DNA of 47,750 bases from Clostridium sp. (GCA_022773025.1 JALEZF010000017.1:1-47750); one strand, 5' to 3'. Counted from the stretch's first letter, positions 16,064 to 25,261 are shown. Translations and numbers: made by a program. Notes: generated from the letters alone by a model not told the origin.

Positions 16064-17635
16064 CTAAAAATCTAAGCTCTTCTCCTTGTCCATCATAAAA
16101 TCATCAAATTCCTGAAAATCTTTAAACTGCAAGGCAGATCCCATTTCTAAAGCTATATTATTTAAAGCCTTAGTGAACTTATCTAAATCCTCATATTTTA
16201 TAGCAGTATCTATGTCTTTTAAACTATTTTCGAAAACTTCCTGTCTATTTGAGTAAAATTCTTCTATGCTTTTGGACAGTTCTTTTCTTTGTATATCCAT
16301 AGATTCAATAGCAGCTTTTGCTAAAGCATGTATTTTGAGTCTTTTTTCTTCTGATAATCTCTCATCCCTTAAAACCTCCATGGCTGCTCCATACACAGAG
16401 GAACTTGTCATGTATCCTATCATTCCACCTATGGCAGTGCCTACCCCTGGGAATATTGCTGTACCTATAGCTGCTCCCCAGCTTGCTGCCATCATGCCTG
16501 TTCCTTTTTCCCCCAGCTCCTCCATAAGCTCCACTCCATCTATTTCTCCATTAGCATACCTCACAAGAGATTTGCTCACTTGAACTGTTACTGTTGCAAT
16601 GGTTGCTGGAACATTGGTTTTAGATAAGTTTTGAAATATGCTGTTCTTCCCTGAAGCCATAAAGCCTCTTATAGCTGTATCAGAAGCTCCAATGATATAT
16701 GCAGTTGCACTTCCTTTTGCAGTATCTAATGCCACATCCTTTAATGCTTCACTTATCTCTTTTTCTCCCCTTACCACAGAGACTATGTTTTTTGATGTGG
16801 ATATAGCCGATGACATTACTGCTGCTGCCTTTGCCTGCTCTACTCCAGAGCTGTGTGCAGTTTTGGCTACATATTTAGCTGTGGCTAGTTTAGGATGCTC
16901 TCTCAAAAACATAGCTTCTTTAGAGCTTATTCCACTATCTGTTATATCTTTAGCAGTTTGGCTATATTTTTTAGCCTGGCGTTCTAAAGCTTTAGCTTTC
17001 TCTACGTTTCCATTTTCATAAAGTTCCTTTGCTTTCTCAGTAAGGTTCTTTGCCTCCTTCTCTGCATACTCTTTTGCTATTTTTGCCTGTTCTGATGGAA
17101 CTAGGACCTTGTTTCCACGATACCTGTCCCACTTTTCACCTACAAGCTTCTTTACAAGGTTCTCCGAGCTTTCTTTTATTTGAGCTTCACTTTCATAAGC
17201 TCCACAAAACTTCATCTGAGCACTCCATAAAGGTTCTCCATTTGGAATTATAACAGGATTACCATTATTGTCTACAGACAAAACATCAAATTTAGTATGA
17301 TTCCCAAGTCCAACATCATTAGATCTGGCTACTCTTTCAGATTTTCTATTTATTATATTTTCTGCGTTAGTCTTATCTACATAATTCACCTCTGCAGAGA
17401 AACCAGCCTGCTGCTTTAGGTTTTGATACTTGAAGTCAGGATTGACTTTTGACTCTGCTATATGCTTAAGTCCTTTTCTTATAACCTCTCCATTTTCTCC
17501 TATCTCTCCACTATATCCTTTTAAATATTCAGCTGCAGCTCTTCCATATCTCTCCACATTTTCAGTTGTGGTAGCCCCAATAACAGAATCTATAACACCG
17601 CTATGTTCCTCATTTTTATCTTTTCTTTTGTCCAT
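16064..17635 (-). CDS. Unknown 523-aa protein: nuclease-like N-terminal region, coiled coil, glycine-rich membrane segment
   Basis: First gene of the unknown operon. I start it at ATG 17635 (MDKRKDKNEEHSG) because AAGGGGA lies 5 nt upstream; the longer reading adds 11 residues without a ribosome site. Residues about 70-155 contain KQQAGFSAEV, a conserved-looking NAENIINRK block, KFDVLSV and SAQMKF. The E...D...QxK order is suggestive of a PD-(D/E)xK nuclease-like fold but not proven. A long Ala/Lys/Glu coiled coil follows (about 165-290). A glycine-rich hydrophobic stretch comes near 390-425 (WGAAIGTAIFPGVGTAIGG), then helices and an aromatic C-terminus ending FQEFDDFMMDKEKSLDF. Function is unknown; nuclease/membrane effector roles are inference. 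Confidence 0.78.
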   Translation of the reverse strand: MDKRKDKNEEHSGVIDSVIGATTTENVERYGRAAAEYLKGYSGEIGENGEVIRKGLKHIAESKVNPDFKYQNLKQQAGFSAEVNYVDKTNAENIINRKSERVARSNDVGLGNHTKFDVLSVDNNGNPVIIPNGEPLWSAQMKFCGAYESEAQIKESSENLVKKLVGEKWDRYRGNKVLVPSEQAKIAKEYAEKEAKNLTEKAKELYENGNVEKAKALERQAKKYSQTAKDITDSGISSKEAMFLREHPKLATAKYVAKTAHSSGVEQAKAAAVMSSAISTSKNIVSVVRGEKEISEALKDVALDTAKGSATAYIIGASDTAIRGFMASGKNSIFQNLSKTNVPATIATVTVQVSKSLVRYANGEIDGVELMEELGEKGTGMMAASWGAAIGTAIFPGVGTAIGGMIGYMTSSSVYGAAMEVLRDERLSEEKRLKIHALAKAAIESMDIQRKELSKSIEEFYSNRQEVFENSLKDIDTAIKYEDLDKFTKALNNIALEMGSALQFKDFQEFDDFMMDKEKSLDF

Positions 17636-17670
17636 ATAAATCCCCTTAAATTGTTTTAATTTGTACAAAT

Positions 17671-17679
17671 ATTATATCA
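17671..17679 (-). promoter_or_regulatory. Extended -10 promoter of the unknown operon
   Basis: Minus-strand TGATATAAT (17679-17671) is an extended -10 (TGnTATAAT) about 35 bp upstream of the 523-aa start. No good -35 is visible, which is usual for extended -10 promoters. The intergenic stretch 17636-17812 also holds a TATAAT at 17780-17785 on the plus strand that may drive the divergent decayed genes. Confidence 0.6.
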
Positions 17680-17818
17680 TAGGAAACATTTATATATAAA
17701 TAGAAAAATCTCCTTAAGAGCTAGCAATAAAAATTTTTCTTATGGCCCTTTCACATGTAAAAAAGACTTTTAACGCGCATATAATGGTAAAAACATAAAA
17801 TATTAGGATGGGTTGATT

Positions 17819-18589
17819 TTGTCTAATTCTTTGAGCAATCTAAATTTTCAAGACATTATTGATAGCTGTGCAGATTTACGTTCACAGCTAGACAGAAGTG
17901 ATGTAGAAACTATCATCGTCAATGACTTTACTAAGACCTTTGAAAGTAATTATACAGAAGGAAAAGAAATATATCAAAACCTTAAAGATGGTATAAGTGA
18001 ATTTTATAGTAGTATGAATGAAACAGCAGATTATACACCTTATGATGCCTTTGCAGATTCTATTCGTCAGAATATCATGGATGAAAAAGATTCCTTACTT
18101 TTATATTCTTATGCTGCATATAAGAAAACTCGAATATCTTCCGATAAGTCAAAGGAATTTAATGGATTATTTTCATGATGATATAATCCCTATAGAAAAA
18201 GCAAAAATTTTTGAGGCTCTTATCATGGATTTTGAGACTTGGTATTCTCAGCTAAGTGTAAAGAATCAGCTTCCAAAGGTATTATAGAGAATGAACCTTT
18301 TTTATACCCGTTTCAATTCTAAACAATCTATCAATAAGAGTTTTTTATCGAGGATAAGTTCCGAATTTCTCTAAAACTTACATCAACTAAAAAAAACATT
18401 TATGACATGACGACAGCTAAGATTGAAATTCCCCCTATATATACTGAAGTTCTAGAATTTATAGAGGGTTATGCTCCTTGTATTTTACCTGAGAAAGGTT
18501 TAAATAAAACTAATCCATTAGGAGAGAATTCTTTTTTTCATGAGAATTACAGCTATGTCTCTAACTTTATAAAAATCACCTATCCTTGA
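17819..18589 (+). pseudogene. Frameshifted helical protein, first remnant of the decayed locus
   Basis: A TTG start at 17819 behind AGGATGGG opens a frame of about 119 codons (MSNSLSNLNFQDIIDSCADL) that stops at 18176-18178. Near 18155-18165 the protein sense continues in another frame (MDYFHDDIIPIEKAKIFEAL). A further shift near 18250 leads to KESASKGIIENEPFLYPFQF, then stops at about 18320. A third open piece (KFRISLKLTS ... FIKITYP) ends at 18589. Coding-like composition across all pieces, broken by several frame changes and stops, marks a decayed gene. The family is not recognised; the intact part is helical and acidic. It is transcribed away from the unknown three-gene operon and leads into a WG-repeat remnant. 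Confidence 0.7.
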
Positions 18590-18622
18590 ATTTATGTTAA
18601 ATATCAAAATAACAAATTAGGA

Positions 18623-19250
18623 ATGTTTAATAGGGTGAATCATACTATACTTCAAAAACAGTATGATAATATTGATTTTCAATTTTCATGTAATAATATT
18701 TTGAAAGCAGAATTCAATAATAAATATTCTTTTCTAAAATTCTCTGAAAATCAAGTCTTAATCTATGGAGACTATGATTATATATATGAATTCCACCATG
18801 GATATGCCATAGTCCAAATTAACAAACGTAATGGTGAATCCCTTTATGGATTAGTAGATAGCAATTGTAATTTAGTAGTTGATACCCTTTGGACCGATTA
18901 TTCACTGATGGACAAAGAATATTTCTTTAGACGCATAAAGTTTTGGGGTACACCTGCTATATACTACACTTTTGAAGGTAAAGAATATTCTTCAGATGGC
19001 TATTTTCAGTGCGATAGATCTTTAGTTTTTGATGACGAGCTTAAGCAATACGGATATATTGATGAAAAAGGTAATTTGGGGATATGAAATAGCTATGGTT
19101 CAGAATGAATCAAAAAAATGTGTGCCTAATCGCATTGATCCTTTAAACAAGATATGGCATAGCAAAAATATTTATCCTCTTATTCCTGTAAATAAGTATG
19201 TGATAAGGAGTGAAGATGTCAGTGAGACAATCTATAAAATCTTTATGTAA
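18623..19250 (+). pseudogene. WG-repeat protein remnant, frameshifted
   Basis: The frame from 18623 encodes beta-rich repeats of WG type (GYAIVQINKRNGESLYGLVDSN and QYGYIDEKGNLG). At about 19070-19085 the frame ends in TGA, while the neighbouring frame continues with plausible protein (GYEIAMVQNESKKC ... IYKIFM) to 19250. A single-base shift in the G or A runs near GAAAAAGGTAATTTGGGGA therefore explains the break. There is no clear ribosome site at 18623, so the true N-terminus may lie further upstream in the decayed region. WG repeats are structural beta modules found in surface and ATPase-linked proteins. The 3' end overlaps the start of the next gene by 35 bp, so the two were probably translationally coupled. 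Confidence 0.65.
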
Positions 19251-19962
19251 GACCCTAATGGATTTGCACAAATCCCAGGTGTGCCCTATACTACTAAACA
19301 TAAATTACTATGATGATTTAGAAGAAGTAGTTGAATGTTTAATTTTAAGACACTATTTCAATGAAGGAAAGATATTAGTTCTCAAAAAGCTTAGATTTAA
19401 TGAAGAGAGCTATGATAAGGTAAATGAAATTAAACGGTCTTATGGTTATCAATTTGCATACTATAATAAAATCTCTAAAAACATAACTTCTGATTTTTAT
19501 CCTTCTCTAATCTTTAAAGACAACTATCTTGAGCAAATACCCATGAATGATAAAAACTTTATACTAATAGCTTTAGAACACCTTTCATCATTATCAGATA
19601 AGGTTGAAGTCATCATAATACCTAATATTAATGAGATTTTTGAAAAAATAAAATCAGTACATAGCAAACTTCTTCATTCCTTTAGGTGCTTAAAAGAAAT
19701 TGATATACAAAGAATACTTAGTCTTTCTTTTTTAAAAGCTTTTAATCCCTTAGAAGATAATGCCTATGCCATAATTGATATTGCACAAAAGGAAAAAGAG
19801 CAGCTAGCTTTGAAAACCGGTTTGCTTGAATGGATTAAAGCCCCAGATAAAGACGAGGTAGGCGGTCTTGGAAATGTACGTGGTTGGTTGAAAATCCGTG
19901 CTAAAATATACGACAATATGGTTGTAGCAAAACAAAGTGGTGTAAATACCCCAAATGAATGA
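19216..19962 (+). pseudogene. N-terminal fragment of a Ycf46-like AAA+ ATPase
   Basis: ATG 19216 has AAGGAG (19204-19209) upstream; the longer GTG start at 19210 abuts the ribosome site. The 248-residue product reads like the N-terminal region of Ycf46-type AAA proteins, ending with the linker LLEWIKAPDKDEVGGLGNVRGWLKIRAKI that normally precedes Walker A. It then stops at VNTPNE, with no Walker A, Walker B or C-terminal lid. The ATPase core therefore seems deleted. Another frame just downstream encodes AIPGEGSK and a stop, which might be the old C-terminus, but this is uncertain. A terminator follows at 19999. Whether the fragment is still made is unknown. Confidence 0.65.
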
Positions 19963-19998
19963 CAATTTATGCAATACCTGGTGAAGGTAGTAAATAAC

Positions 19999-20042
19999 AA
20001 AATCTGCCTGCAAAATAATTTCTATATTTGCAGGCAGATTTT
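19999..20042. terminator. Bidirectional terminator between the decayed locus and cobalamin adenosyltransferase
   Basis: AAAATCTGCCTGCAAA (19999-20014) and TTTGCAGGCAGATTTT (20027-20042), a perfect 16-bp stem with T-rich sequence on both sides. It lies between convergent genes. Confidence 0.9.
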
Positions 20043-20050
20043 AATTTTAT

Positions 20051-20590
20051 TTATTCATTATATGCTTCATCGAAATTCATAGGTATTATATCTTTTTCTA
20101 GATATCTAGCCAAAGCATAAAGTGTATCTGAAAGTCTATTTATATATTTAACTAATATCTCCACATCTTCTACACTTCTTAGATGAATCACTCTTCTTTC
20201 TGCTCTTCTGCACACAGTTCTAGCTACATGAAGGGCTGCAGATGCTTTAGATGTACCTGGAACTATAAAGGCATCTACTTTTGGAGTCTTTGCTATATAT
20301 TTGTCTATAATATCCTCCAGCTCCTTTATATCCCCTTCCTTAATCTTATATTTGAATTTTTCTTTATCGATAGTTGCAATTTGACCTGCTACAAAGAACA
20401 GCTTCTTTTGAATTCTAATAAGCTCTCCATTTATATCTTTGTCTTCTATAAATGTATCAGCTAATCCTATAAAAGAACTTAATTCATCTATAGTTCCATA
20501 AGCTTCTACTCTATCAGAATCCTTATCCACCCTTGTGCCATCAAATAAAGATGTCTGCCCTTTGTCTCCAGTTTTTGTGTATATCCTCAT
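20051..20590 (-). CDS. pduO: ATP:cob(I)alamin adenosyltransferase (PduO type)
   Basis: Transfers adenosyl from ATP to cob(I)alamin, giving adenosylcobalamin. The 179-aa protein is only the PduO N-terminal catalytic domain. Motifs visible are the ATP loop MRIYTKTGDKGQTSLFDG, DRVEAYGTIDELSSFIG and the helix CRRAERRVI with its essential arginines. GGGAGG precedes the ATG. It lies 88 bp after the GntP-type permease and may be in its transcript, though the functions are not obviously linked. An AdoCbl enzyme such as ethanolamine ammonia-lyase could be the consumer, given the EutJ-like gene at 1.6-2.4 kb, but none is in the window. Confidence 0.93.
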   Translation of the reverse strand: MRIYTKTGDKGQTSLFDGTRVDKDSDRVEAYGTIDELSSFIGLADTFIEDKDINGELIRIQKKLFFVAGQIATIDKEKFKYKIKEGDIKELEDIIDKYIAKTPKVDAFIVPGTSKASAALHVARTVCRRAERRVIHLRSVEDVEILVKYINRLSDTLYALARYLEKDIIPMNFDEAYNE

Positions 20591-20678
20591 ATGTTGTTCC
20601 TCCCTTTCCTTTGTTCTCTAATAATCTATATCATATATTATTATCCTTTTGTAATAATTTTATTTTTCTCTATTTCCT

Positions 20679-22019
20679 TTATCCTGCTATCATCGGTCCT
20701 ATAAATGACCATATCATTACCCATATCCAAAGTGCACCAGCTCCTATCCAGCACGCCTTCAGAACTTCTTTCATATTATTACATCTAGCAATACCCAGCT
20801 GACCTGCCAAATTTGCTGTTGGATATAATGATCCAGTAATTCTTGTAGCTGCTAAGATTGCAGTTGCCCATATAACCATTGGAAGTCCAACAGATGTAAC
20901 TAAGTCTATAAACATCTTGTGTACTATTGTTATCTCAGCAACAGCAGCTGCCTCTATGCCAAATCCTCCAACTAAAGATGCTATGATTAATACTCCAGCT
21001 TTTCCACCACCTGCAACAATTCCTGTCAAAAGGTCTCCTAAAGCATCAAAGCCTCCACCTAAATTTATCATAGAAAACATTACTTCAAAGAAAATAAATA
21101 CTAAAAACATATTAGACATCTTTGATACTCCGTCTACAAATGTGTCTATAGCAGAATCTATTTCTAATCTGCTGCTTATAGTAAGTATTATAGATAATAT
21201 AAGCATTACTATGATAGCATAATTTGTTCCTTGCTTTGTTATTACTCCGAAGCCAACTAAAAGCACGAAAGCTATCAAAAACAATATAGTTGTACGTTTT
21301 TGTTCTGGGGTTATAACTATTTTATTTATATCTATCATATCGTCAGTTATTTCATAAACTTCAACGCCTTTTAATTTCTTTTGTATTCTCATAGCTGAGA
21401 ATATAGTTGCTCCAAGCCAAACTATGCTGAAAGGAATTACTGCCCATAGCATAAGCTGTCCATAAGAAAGGCCTGTTACCCCCATAGTTGCTATAGTAAC
21501 TCCAGTAAGAGGTCCAATAATTAATCCAACTTCTCCTGCAACCTTAAGAAGTATGCAAGTAGCACTTGGAGTTAGTCCAACAGCTGCTACAACTGGAATT
21601 ATAACTGGAGCTATAATAGCATTACCACCAGCTAAAGTTCCAAGAAGTCCGCAGATTAATATGGATGTAATTATAATTGCTACCATACCTTTTTTCTCTG
21701 TATTTACTCCTATACCTTTTACTATCCAATAAACCATAGTATGGCTTACCTTTGTTTTGTTCATCAAATAGCCAAGTCCACTTCCAAACATTATTATTAT
21801 TCCAATGATTGCAAGGAATGAACCTAATGAATTAGCAAATATTTTTGACAACCCTACAAGGCCTTGTCCTGTTAAGATTGCTGCAACTATTACTCCCACT
21901 ATTAATCCTGCTAGATTAGATTTGTTTCTGAAAACCATAATTAAATATACTAGCAGTGGTAAAAGTGCAAGAAGAGATGGTGCTGAAAGTAAAGCGTATT
22001 TCCCTAGTTCTAATTCCAT
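20679..22019 (-). CDS. GntP-family permease
   Basis: A 446-aa, very hydrophobic protein with about 12 membrane segments and the glycine-rich blocks of the GntP/ion-transporter superfamily (GLLGTLAGGNAIIAPVIIP, GEVGLIIGPLTGVTIATMG). These are symporters for gluconate-like or other organic acids. It lies 27 bp after a D-aminoacylase gene in the same operon, and such pairs are typical of uptake of N-acyl-D-amino acids or D-amino acids, so that substrate is inferred. AAGGGGG precedes the ATG. Confidence 0.85.
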   Translation of the reverse strand: MELELGKYALLSAPSLLALLPLLVYLIMVFRNKSNLAGLIVGVIVAAILTGQGLVGLSKIFANSLGSFLAIIGIIIMFGSGLGYLMNKTKVSHTMVYWIVKGIGVNTEKKGMVAIIITSILICGLLGTLAGGNAIIAPVIIPVVAAVGLTPSATCILLKVAGEVGLIIGPLTGVTIATMGVTGLSYGQLMLWAVIPFSIVWLGATIFSAMRIQKKLKGVEVYEITDDMIDINKIVITPEQKRTTILFLIAFVLLVGFGVITKQGTNYAIIVMLILSIILTISSRLEIDSAIDTFVDGVSKMSNMFLVFIFFEVMFSMINLGGGFDALGDLLTGIVAGGGKAGVLIIASLVGGFGIEAAAVAEITIVHKMFIDLVTSVGLPMVIWATAILAATRITGSLYPTANLAGQLGIARCNNMKEVLKACWIGAGALWIWVMIWSFIGPMIAG

Positions 22020-22046
22020 GAATTTGCCCCCTTTTATTTGTTTATA

Positions 22047-23624
22047 TTATTTTTTTAATATTAAACTACCTTTTATCTTTCCAGTTTCGTGTCCATTCAA
22101 AATAGCAGGTTCTCCTGATATAAACACATCATATATACCTCTAGGTCTCATAGGTGAATGTAAAAACGTAGACATATCCTTGATTTCTTCATAATCAAAA
22201 ACTGTTATATCAGCAATATTTCCTTCTTTTAATACTCCTCTATCTTTTAATCCCATAACATCAGCTGGAAGTCCAGTGATCTTGTATACAGCATCTTCTA
22301 TTGGCATTAAATTATTTTCTCTAATCATCTCTAAAAATTTAGGGAAGGTTCCAAAACTTCTTGGATGTGGATTAAACTTAAGGTCATAGGTGAAATTATA
22401 TCCATCGCTTCCTACGGATATATACATTTCTTTCATTATATTTATCACATCATCTAAATTTAGAGAGTAGTATATAGCTGCCGTATCCCCTTTAGTGTCA
22501 AGCAATACTTTTATAACTGTATCCTCTGGTGAAAGGTTGTACATCTTAGAAATCTCTTCTATATTCTTTCCTTCAATTTCTGGCAAGATATTGTGTGTAG
22601 AAGAAACACCTACACATTTTGCTCCTCCTCTCCTGTCCATTTCTGATATTATATCTTTTATTATCTTAGGTTCATGAGTTGCTATTCTTTCGAGCATCTT
22701 TGAATTTCCTCCATCATGGGCCCAAGCTGGAACTAATGCCGAAAGACCTGTTGAAGTGGCTTCATATGGATATTGGTCACAAGTTATATTACATCCTTTT
22801 TCTTTTGCCTCTTTTATTTTATCTAAAAGCTCCTTGGACCTTCCCCATTGAGGTTTCCCTATGAGCTTAAGATGAGATATCTCAAGATGGACCCCAGATT
22901 TTTGGGCTACTTCTATCATTTCATCTACGGCTTCAAATACTAAATCACTTTCGCTCCTCATATGAACAGATAAAATTCCATCATATTCTTTTATAACCTT
23001 TGCAAGCTCTACAATTTCTTCTAATCCAGCATAGCTACTTGGAGGATAAATGAGTCCTAATGACATTCCAAAGGCTCCATTTTTAAGTTCATTATGAAGG
23101 AGAGCCTTCATCTTTTCTATTTCTTCTGCAGTGGCTTTTCTATCATCAAATCCAATTACACATGCTCTAAGAGTTCCATGTCCTATAAGAATTGCATTAT
23201 TTATAATGAAATTCTTTTTCTCACATAACTTTCTGTAGTCTTCCAAGGAGTTTATTTTCAAATTCTTATCCTCAAGATCAATCTCTATAGTCCTTCTAAA
23301 AAAGTCCATTATCTCTTCTCGCATCGAGTCATTGCAAGGCATTAATGAAATACCACAATTTCCATTAAGCTCCAAAGTTATTCCTTGATTCACTTTGCTT
23401 TGAGCCTTATTTAAGTTTAGTGGGCAAGCATCTGAATGCGAGTGTATGTCTATAAATCCTGGAGAAATAATCTTTCCTTCACAGTCTATTGTACAGTTGC
23501 CTTCACATTCTTCTTTGTCAGTAATTTTAGAGATTCTATCTCCATGTATCCCTATGGACCCTTTAAAAGGAATTCTTCTAGTTCCATCTACAATTAATCC
23601 GTTCTTTAAAATAAAATCATACAT
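22047..23624 (-). CDS. N-acyl-D-amino-acid deacylase (D-aminoacylase)
   Basis: Cytosolic zinc amidohydrolase of about 525 aa that removes the acyl group from N-acyl-D-amino acids. Visible metal-site motifs are HSHSD (HxH, about residue 63), HMRSESD, EISHLKLIG, CDQYPYEATSTGL and the late aspartate in GSDGYNF. I start at ATG 23624 (MYDFILKNGLIVDG) because AGGAGGGG lies 4-12 nt upstream; the upstream-extended frame has no ribosome site. It is first in an operon with the GntP-type permease, giving a transport-plus-hydrolysis unit. A dihydroorotase/hydantoinase-like role is the alternative, but the motif set favours D-aminoacylase. Confidence 0.88.
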   Translation of the reverse strand: MYDFILKNGLIVDGTRRIPFKGSIGIHGDRISKITDKEECEGNCTIDCEGKIISPGFIDIHSHSDACPLNLNKAQSKVNQGITLELNGNCGISLMPCNDSMREEIMDFFRRTIEIDLEDKNLKINSLEDYRKLCEKKNFIINNAILIGHGTLRACVIGFDDRKATAEEIEKMKALLHNELKNGAFGMSLGLIYPPSSYAGLEEIVELAKVIKEYDGILSVHMRSESDLVFEAVDEMIEVAQKSGVHLEISHLKLIGKPQWGRSKELLDKIKEAKEKGCNITCDQYPYEATSTGLSALVPAWAHDGGNSKMLERIATHEPKIIKDIISEMDRRGGAKCVGVSSTHNILPEIEGKNIEEISKMYNLSPEDTVIKVLLDTKGDTAAIYYSLNLDDVINIMKEMYISVGSDGYNFTYDLKFNPHPRSFGTFPKFLEMIRENNLMPIEDAVYKITGLPADVMGLKDRGVLKEGNIADITVFDYEEIKDMSTFLHSPMRPRGIYDVFISGEPAILNGHETGKIKGSLILKK

Positions 23625-23754
23625 TTTACCCCTCCTGACAAAAGTTATTTTCTGAATATTCATGCAATTTAATTCTATCATATTTTACTAATTATTGTAA
23701 ATATATATTTAATTTATATATATTCAATAATTATATTATTTGGTTTCAATTTAA

Positions 23755-23792
23755 AAAGCTGACGAATGTTTTTTTATACATTCATCAGCTTT
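23755..23792 (-). terminator. Terminator after the 148-aa gene
   Basis: AAAGCTGA (23755-23762) pairs with TCAGCTTT (23785-23792), extended by GAATGT/ACATTC. On the minus strand it is followed by TTTTTAA. Confidence 0.8.
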
Positions 23793-23801
23793 AAAAATAT
23801 A

Positions 23802-24248
23802 TCAAGTTAAGTTTATATCTTCTGGATTTTCAACTTTATTTTTATAAGTGATTATATTATCTATTGTTCTTTCGTAGACTATGAATAATGCTAATCCATC
23901 TAAAAAGTGGTTTAATTTATTTGAATTATTTTTTATAGGATTATCAGTATTAGTTTCACTGCTCTGCTTTGATAAATTAAAATAAAATGTTAGAGCTTCA
24001 ATAACTAAAGCGCTTGATAACAATCTTCTTTGAAATATATCAGTTCCTATATTAGAACTGTCACTTGTTGTAGCATTTGCATTATTTAAACTATCAATAA
24101 GTTGTTGTTTTTGTGCCTCTAAATTTTCATATGACAAAACTACAGATGCCATAATATATCTTAAATATTTCTGAGATTCAGTTAAAATATTTATCTGTTC
24201 CTCTAGTTCCTTTATTTGTTCTTCAGATAGTGTTGAATTTGTACTCAT
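23802..24248 (-). CDS. Hypothetical helical protein (148 aa)
   Basis: Not recognised. The N-terminal half is a charged, heptad-like helix (SEEQIKELEEQINILTESQKY), followed by a Ser/Thr/Asn-rich linker and a more hydrophobic C-terminal half. No signal peptide or clear transmembrane segment is seen. AAGAGG precedes the ATG, and the gene has its own terminator and no close operon partner. The composition, with two helical halves and a low-complexity linker (NNANATTSDSSN), fits a small phage-like or sporulation-linked helical protein, but nothing fixes its role. Confidence 0.65.
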   Translation of the reverse strand: MSTNSTLSEEQIKELEEQINILTESQKYLRYIMASVVLSYENLEAQKQQLIDSLNNANATTSDSSNIGTDIFQRRLLSSALVIEALTFYFNLSKQSSETNTDNPIKNNSNKLNHFLDGLALFIVYERTIDNIITYKNKVENPEDINLT

Positions 24249-24394
24249 TATAACAACCTCTTAAAACTTTATATACTATCAAAAACATTACTTATCATAT
24301 ATTTTGCGTAAGTATTTTCTAATTATTATATGATTTTCCTATCACTTATGCTACTTTCAAATATATCAATAAAATAAATAAGACCATGATAAAC

Positions 24395-25216
24395 TTATTC
24401 TTCCACCCTTATCTGTATCTGACCTAATGACTTTTCACTATCATCTGTTCCTCTTCTAGTCATTATATATATTTCATAAAAATCCCCTGTAACCTTTATA
24501 TGATGTTTTTCTATATATTCTAATATTTTGCTGTAATATTTGGAGGTATCTTTGTAGTCATCATCAAAGTTTATCGTAACATAGGTACCTTCCTTAAGAG
24601 TTACAACTTCATTGTATCTAAAAATCGATGTATCATTTATGTTTATCATCATGGCGTCATATTCAAGGATTCCTCTATCTTTAAAATCTTCATAGGATGT
24701 TAGAAATGCAAGTTCTTTATTGTAGCATCCTCTCTCCTGCTCTATAGAGGATAAGATTTTACTAAGATTGATTTCGAACTCTTCTGTGTATCGCTTTGTG
24801 TTATTGTATTTCACAAACTTCTTTTCTTCACTATACTTTAGAAAAACTTCATTTATTCCTTCCTTAAGAAGGGTTTGTACTCTATCCTCTAAAAATAATA
24901 TATTATTTTTTATATTTTGGAGCTCAACCATCTTTTTTTCTATAAGCTCTTTCTGATTCGTTATTATATCCAAAATAGAATCAACAGATGTATAATTGTT
25001 TACAATATTCTTTATCTCATCCAAAGATAATCCTATGGCCTTACATTGCTTTATAAGGTCGATTATTATAAAATGTTTTACTGAATAATATCTATAATTG
25101 CTATTTTCATTTACGTATGCTGGCTTTAAAAGTCCTATCTTATCATAGTGTCTTAAGGTTTGCACTGAAATATTGTGAAGCTTTGCCACTTCTCCAATGG
25201 AAAATCTAGTGTCCAT
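24395..25216 (-). CDS. MerR-family regulator with GyrI-like effector domain
   Basis: The 273-aa protein has an N-terminal winged HTH of MerR type (MDTRFSIGEVAKLHNISVQTLRHYDKIGLLKP) and a coiled-coil linker (about 80-115). Its C-terminal beta-rich drug-binding domain is of BmrR/GyrI kind (KKFVKYNNTKRY, GTYVTINFDDDY). Such proteins twist long-spacer promoters on ligand binding and activate drug pumps. The next gene upstream is a MATE exporter whose promoter has a 19-bp spacer with a dyad. GGAGGTGAG precedes the ATG. It is likely an activator of the MATE gene and itself part of the same unit. Confidence 0.88.
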   Translation of the reverse strand: MDTRFSIGEVAKLHNISVQTLRHYDKIGLLKPAYVNENSNYRYYSVKHFIIIDLIKQCKAIGLSLDEIKNIVNNYTSVDSILDIITNQKELIEKKMVELQNIKNNILFLEDRVQTLLKEGINEVFLKYSEEKKFVKYNNTKRYTEEFEINLSKILSSIEQERGCYNKELAFLTSYEDFKDRGILEYDAMMININDTSIFRYNEVVTLKEGTYVTINFDDDYKDTSKYYSKILEYIEKHHIKVTGDFYEIYIMTRRGTDDSEKSLGQIQIRVEE

Positions 25217-25261
25217 TTTCTTCTCACCTCCATTTAGTTATTTTAACCTAAAATCTAAACT

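Noticed and set aside
19029-19250. TGA at 19083 as a second selenocysteine codon
   Set aside because: The continuing protein lies in a different frame, so this is a frameshift, not read-through.
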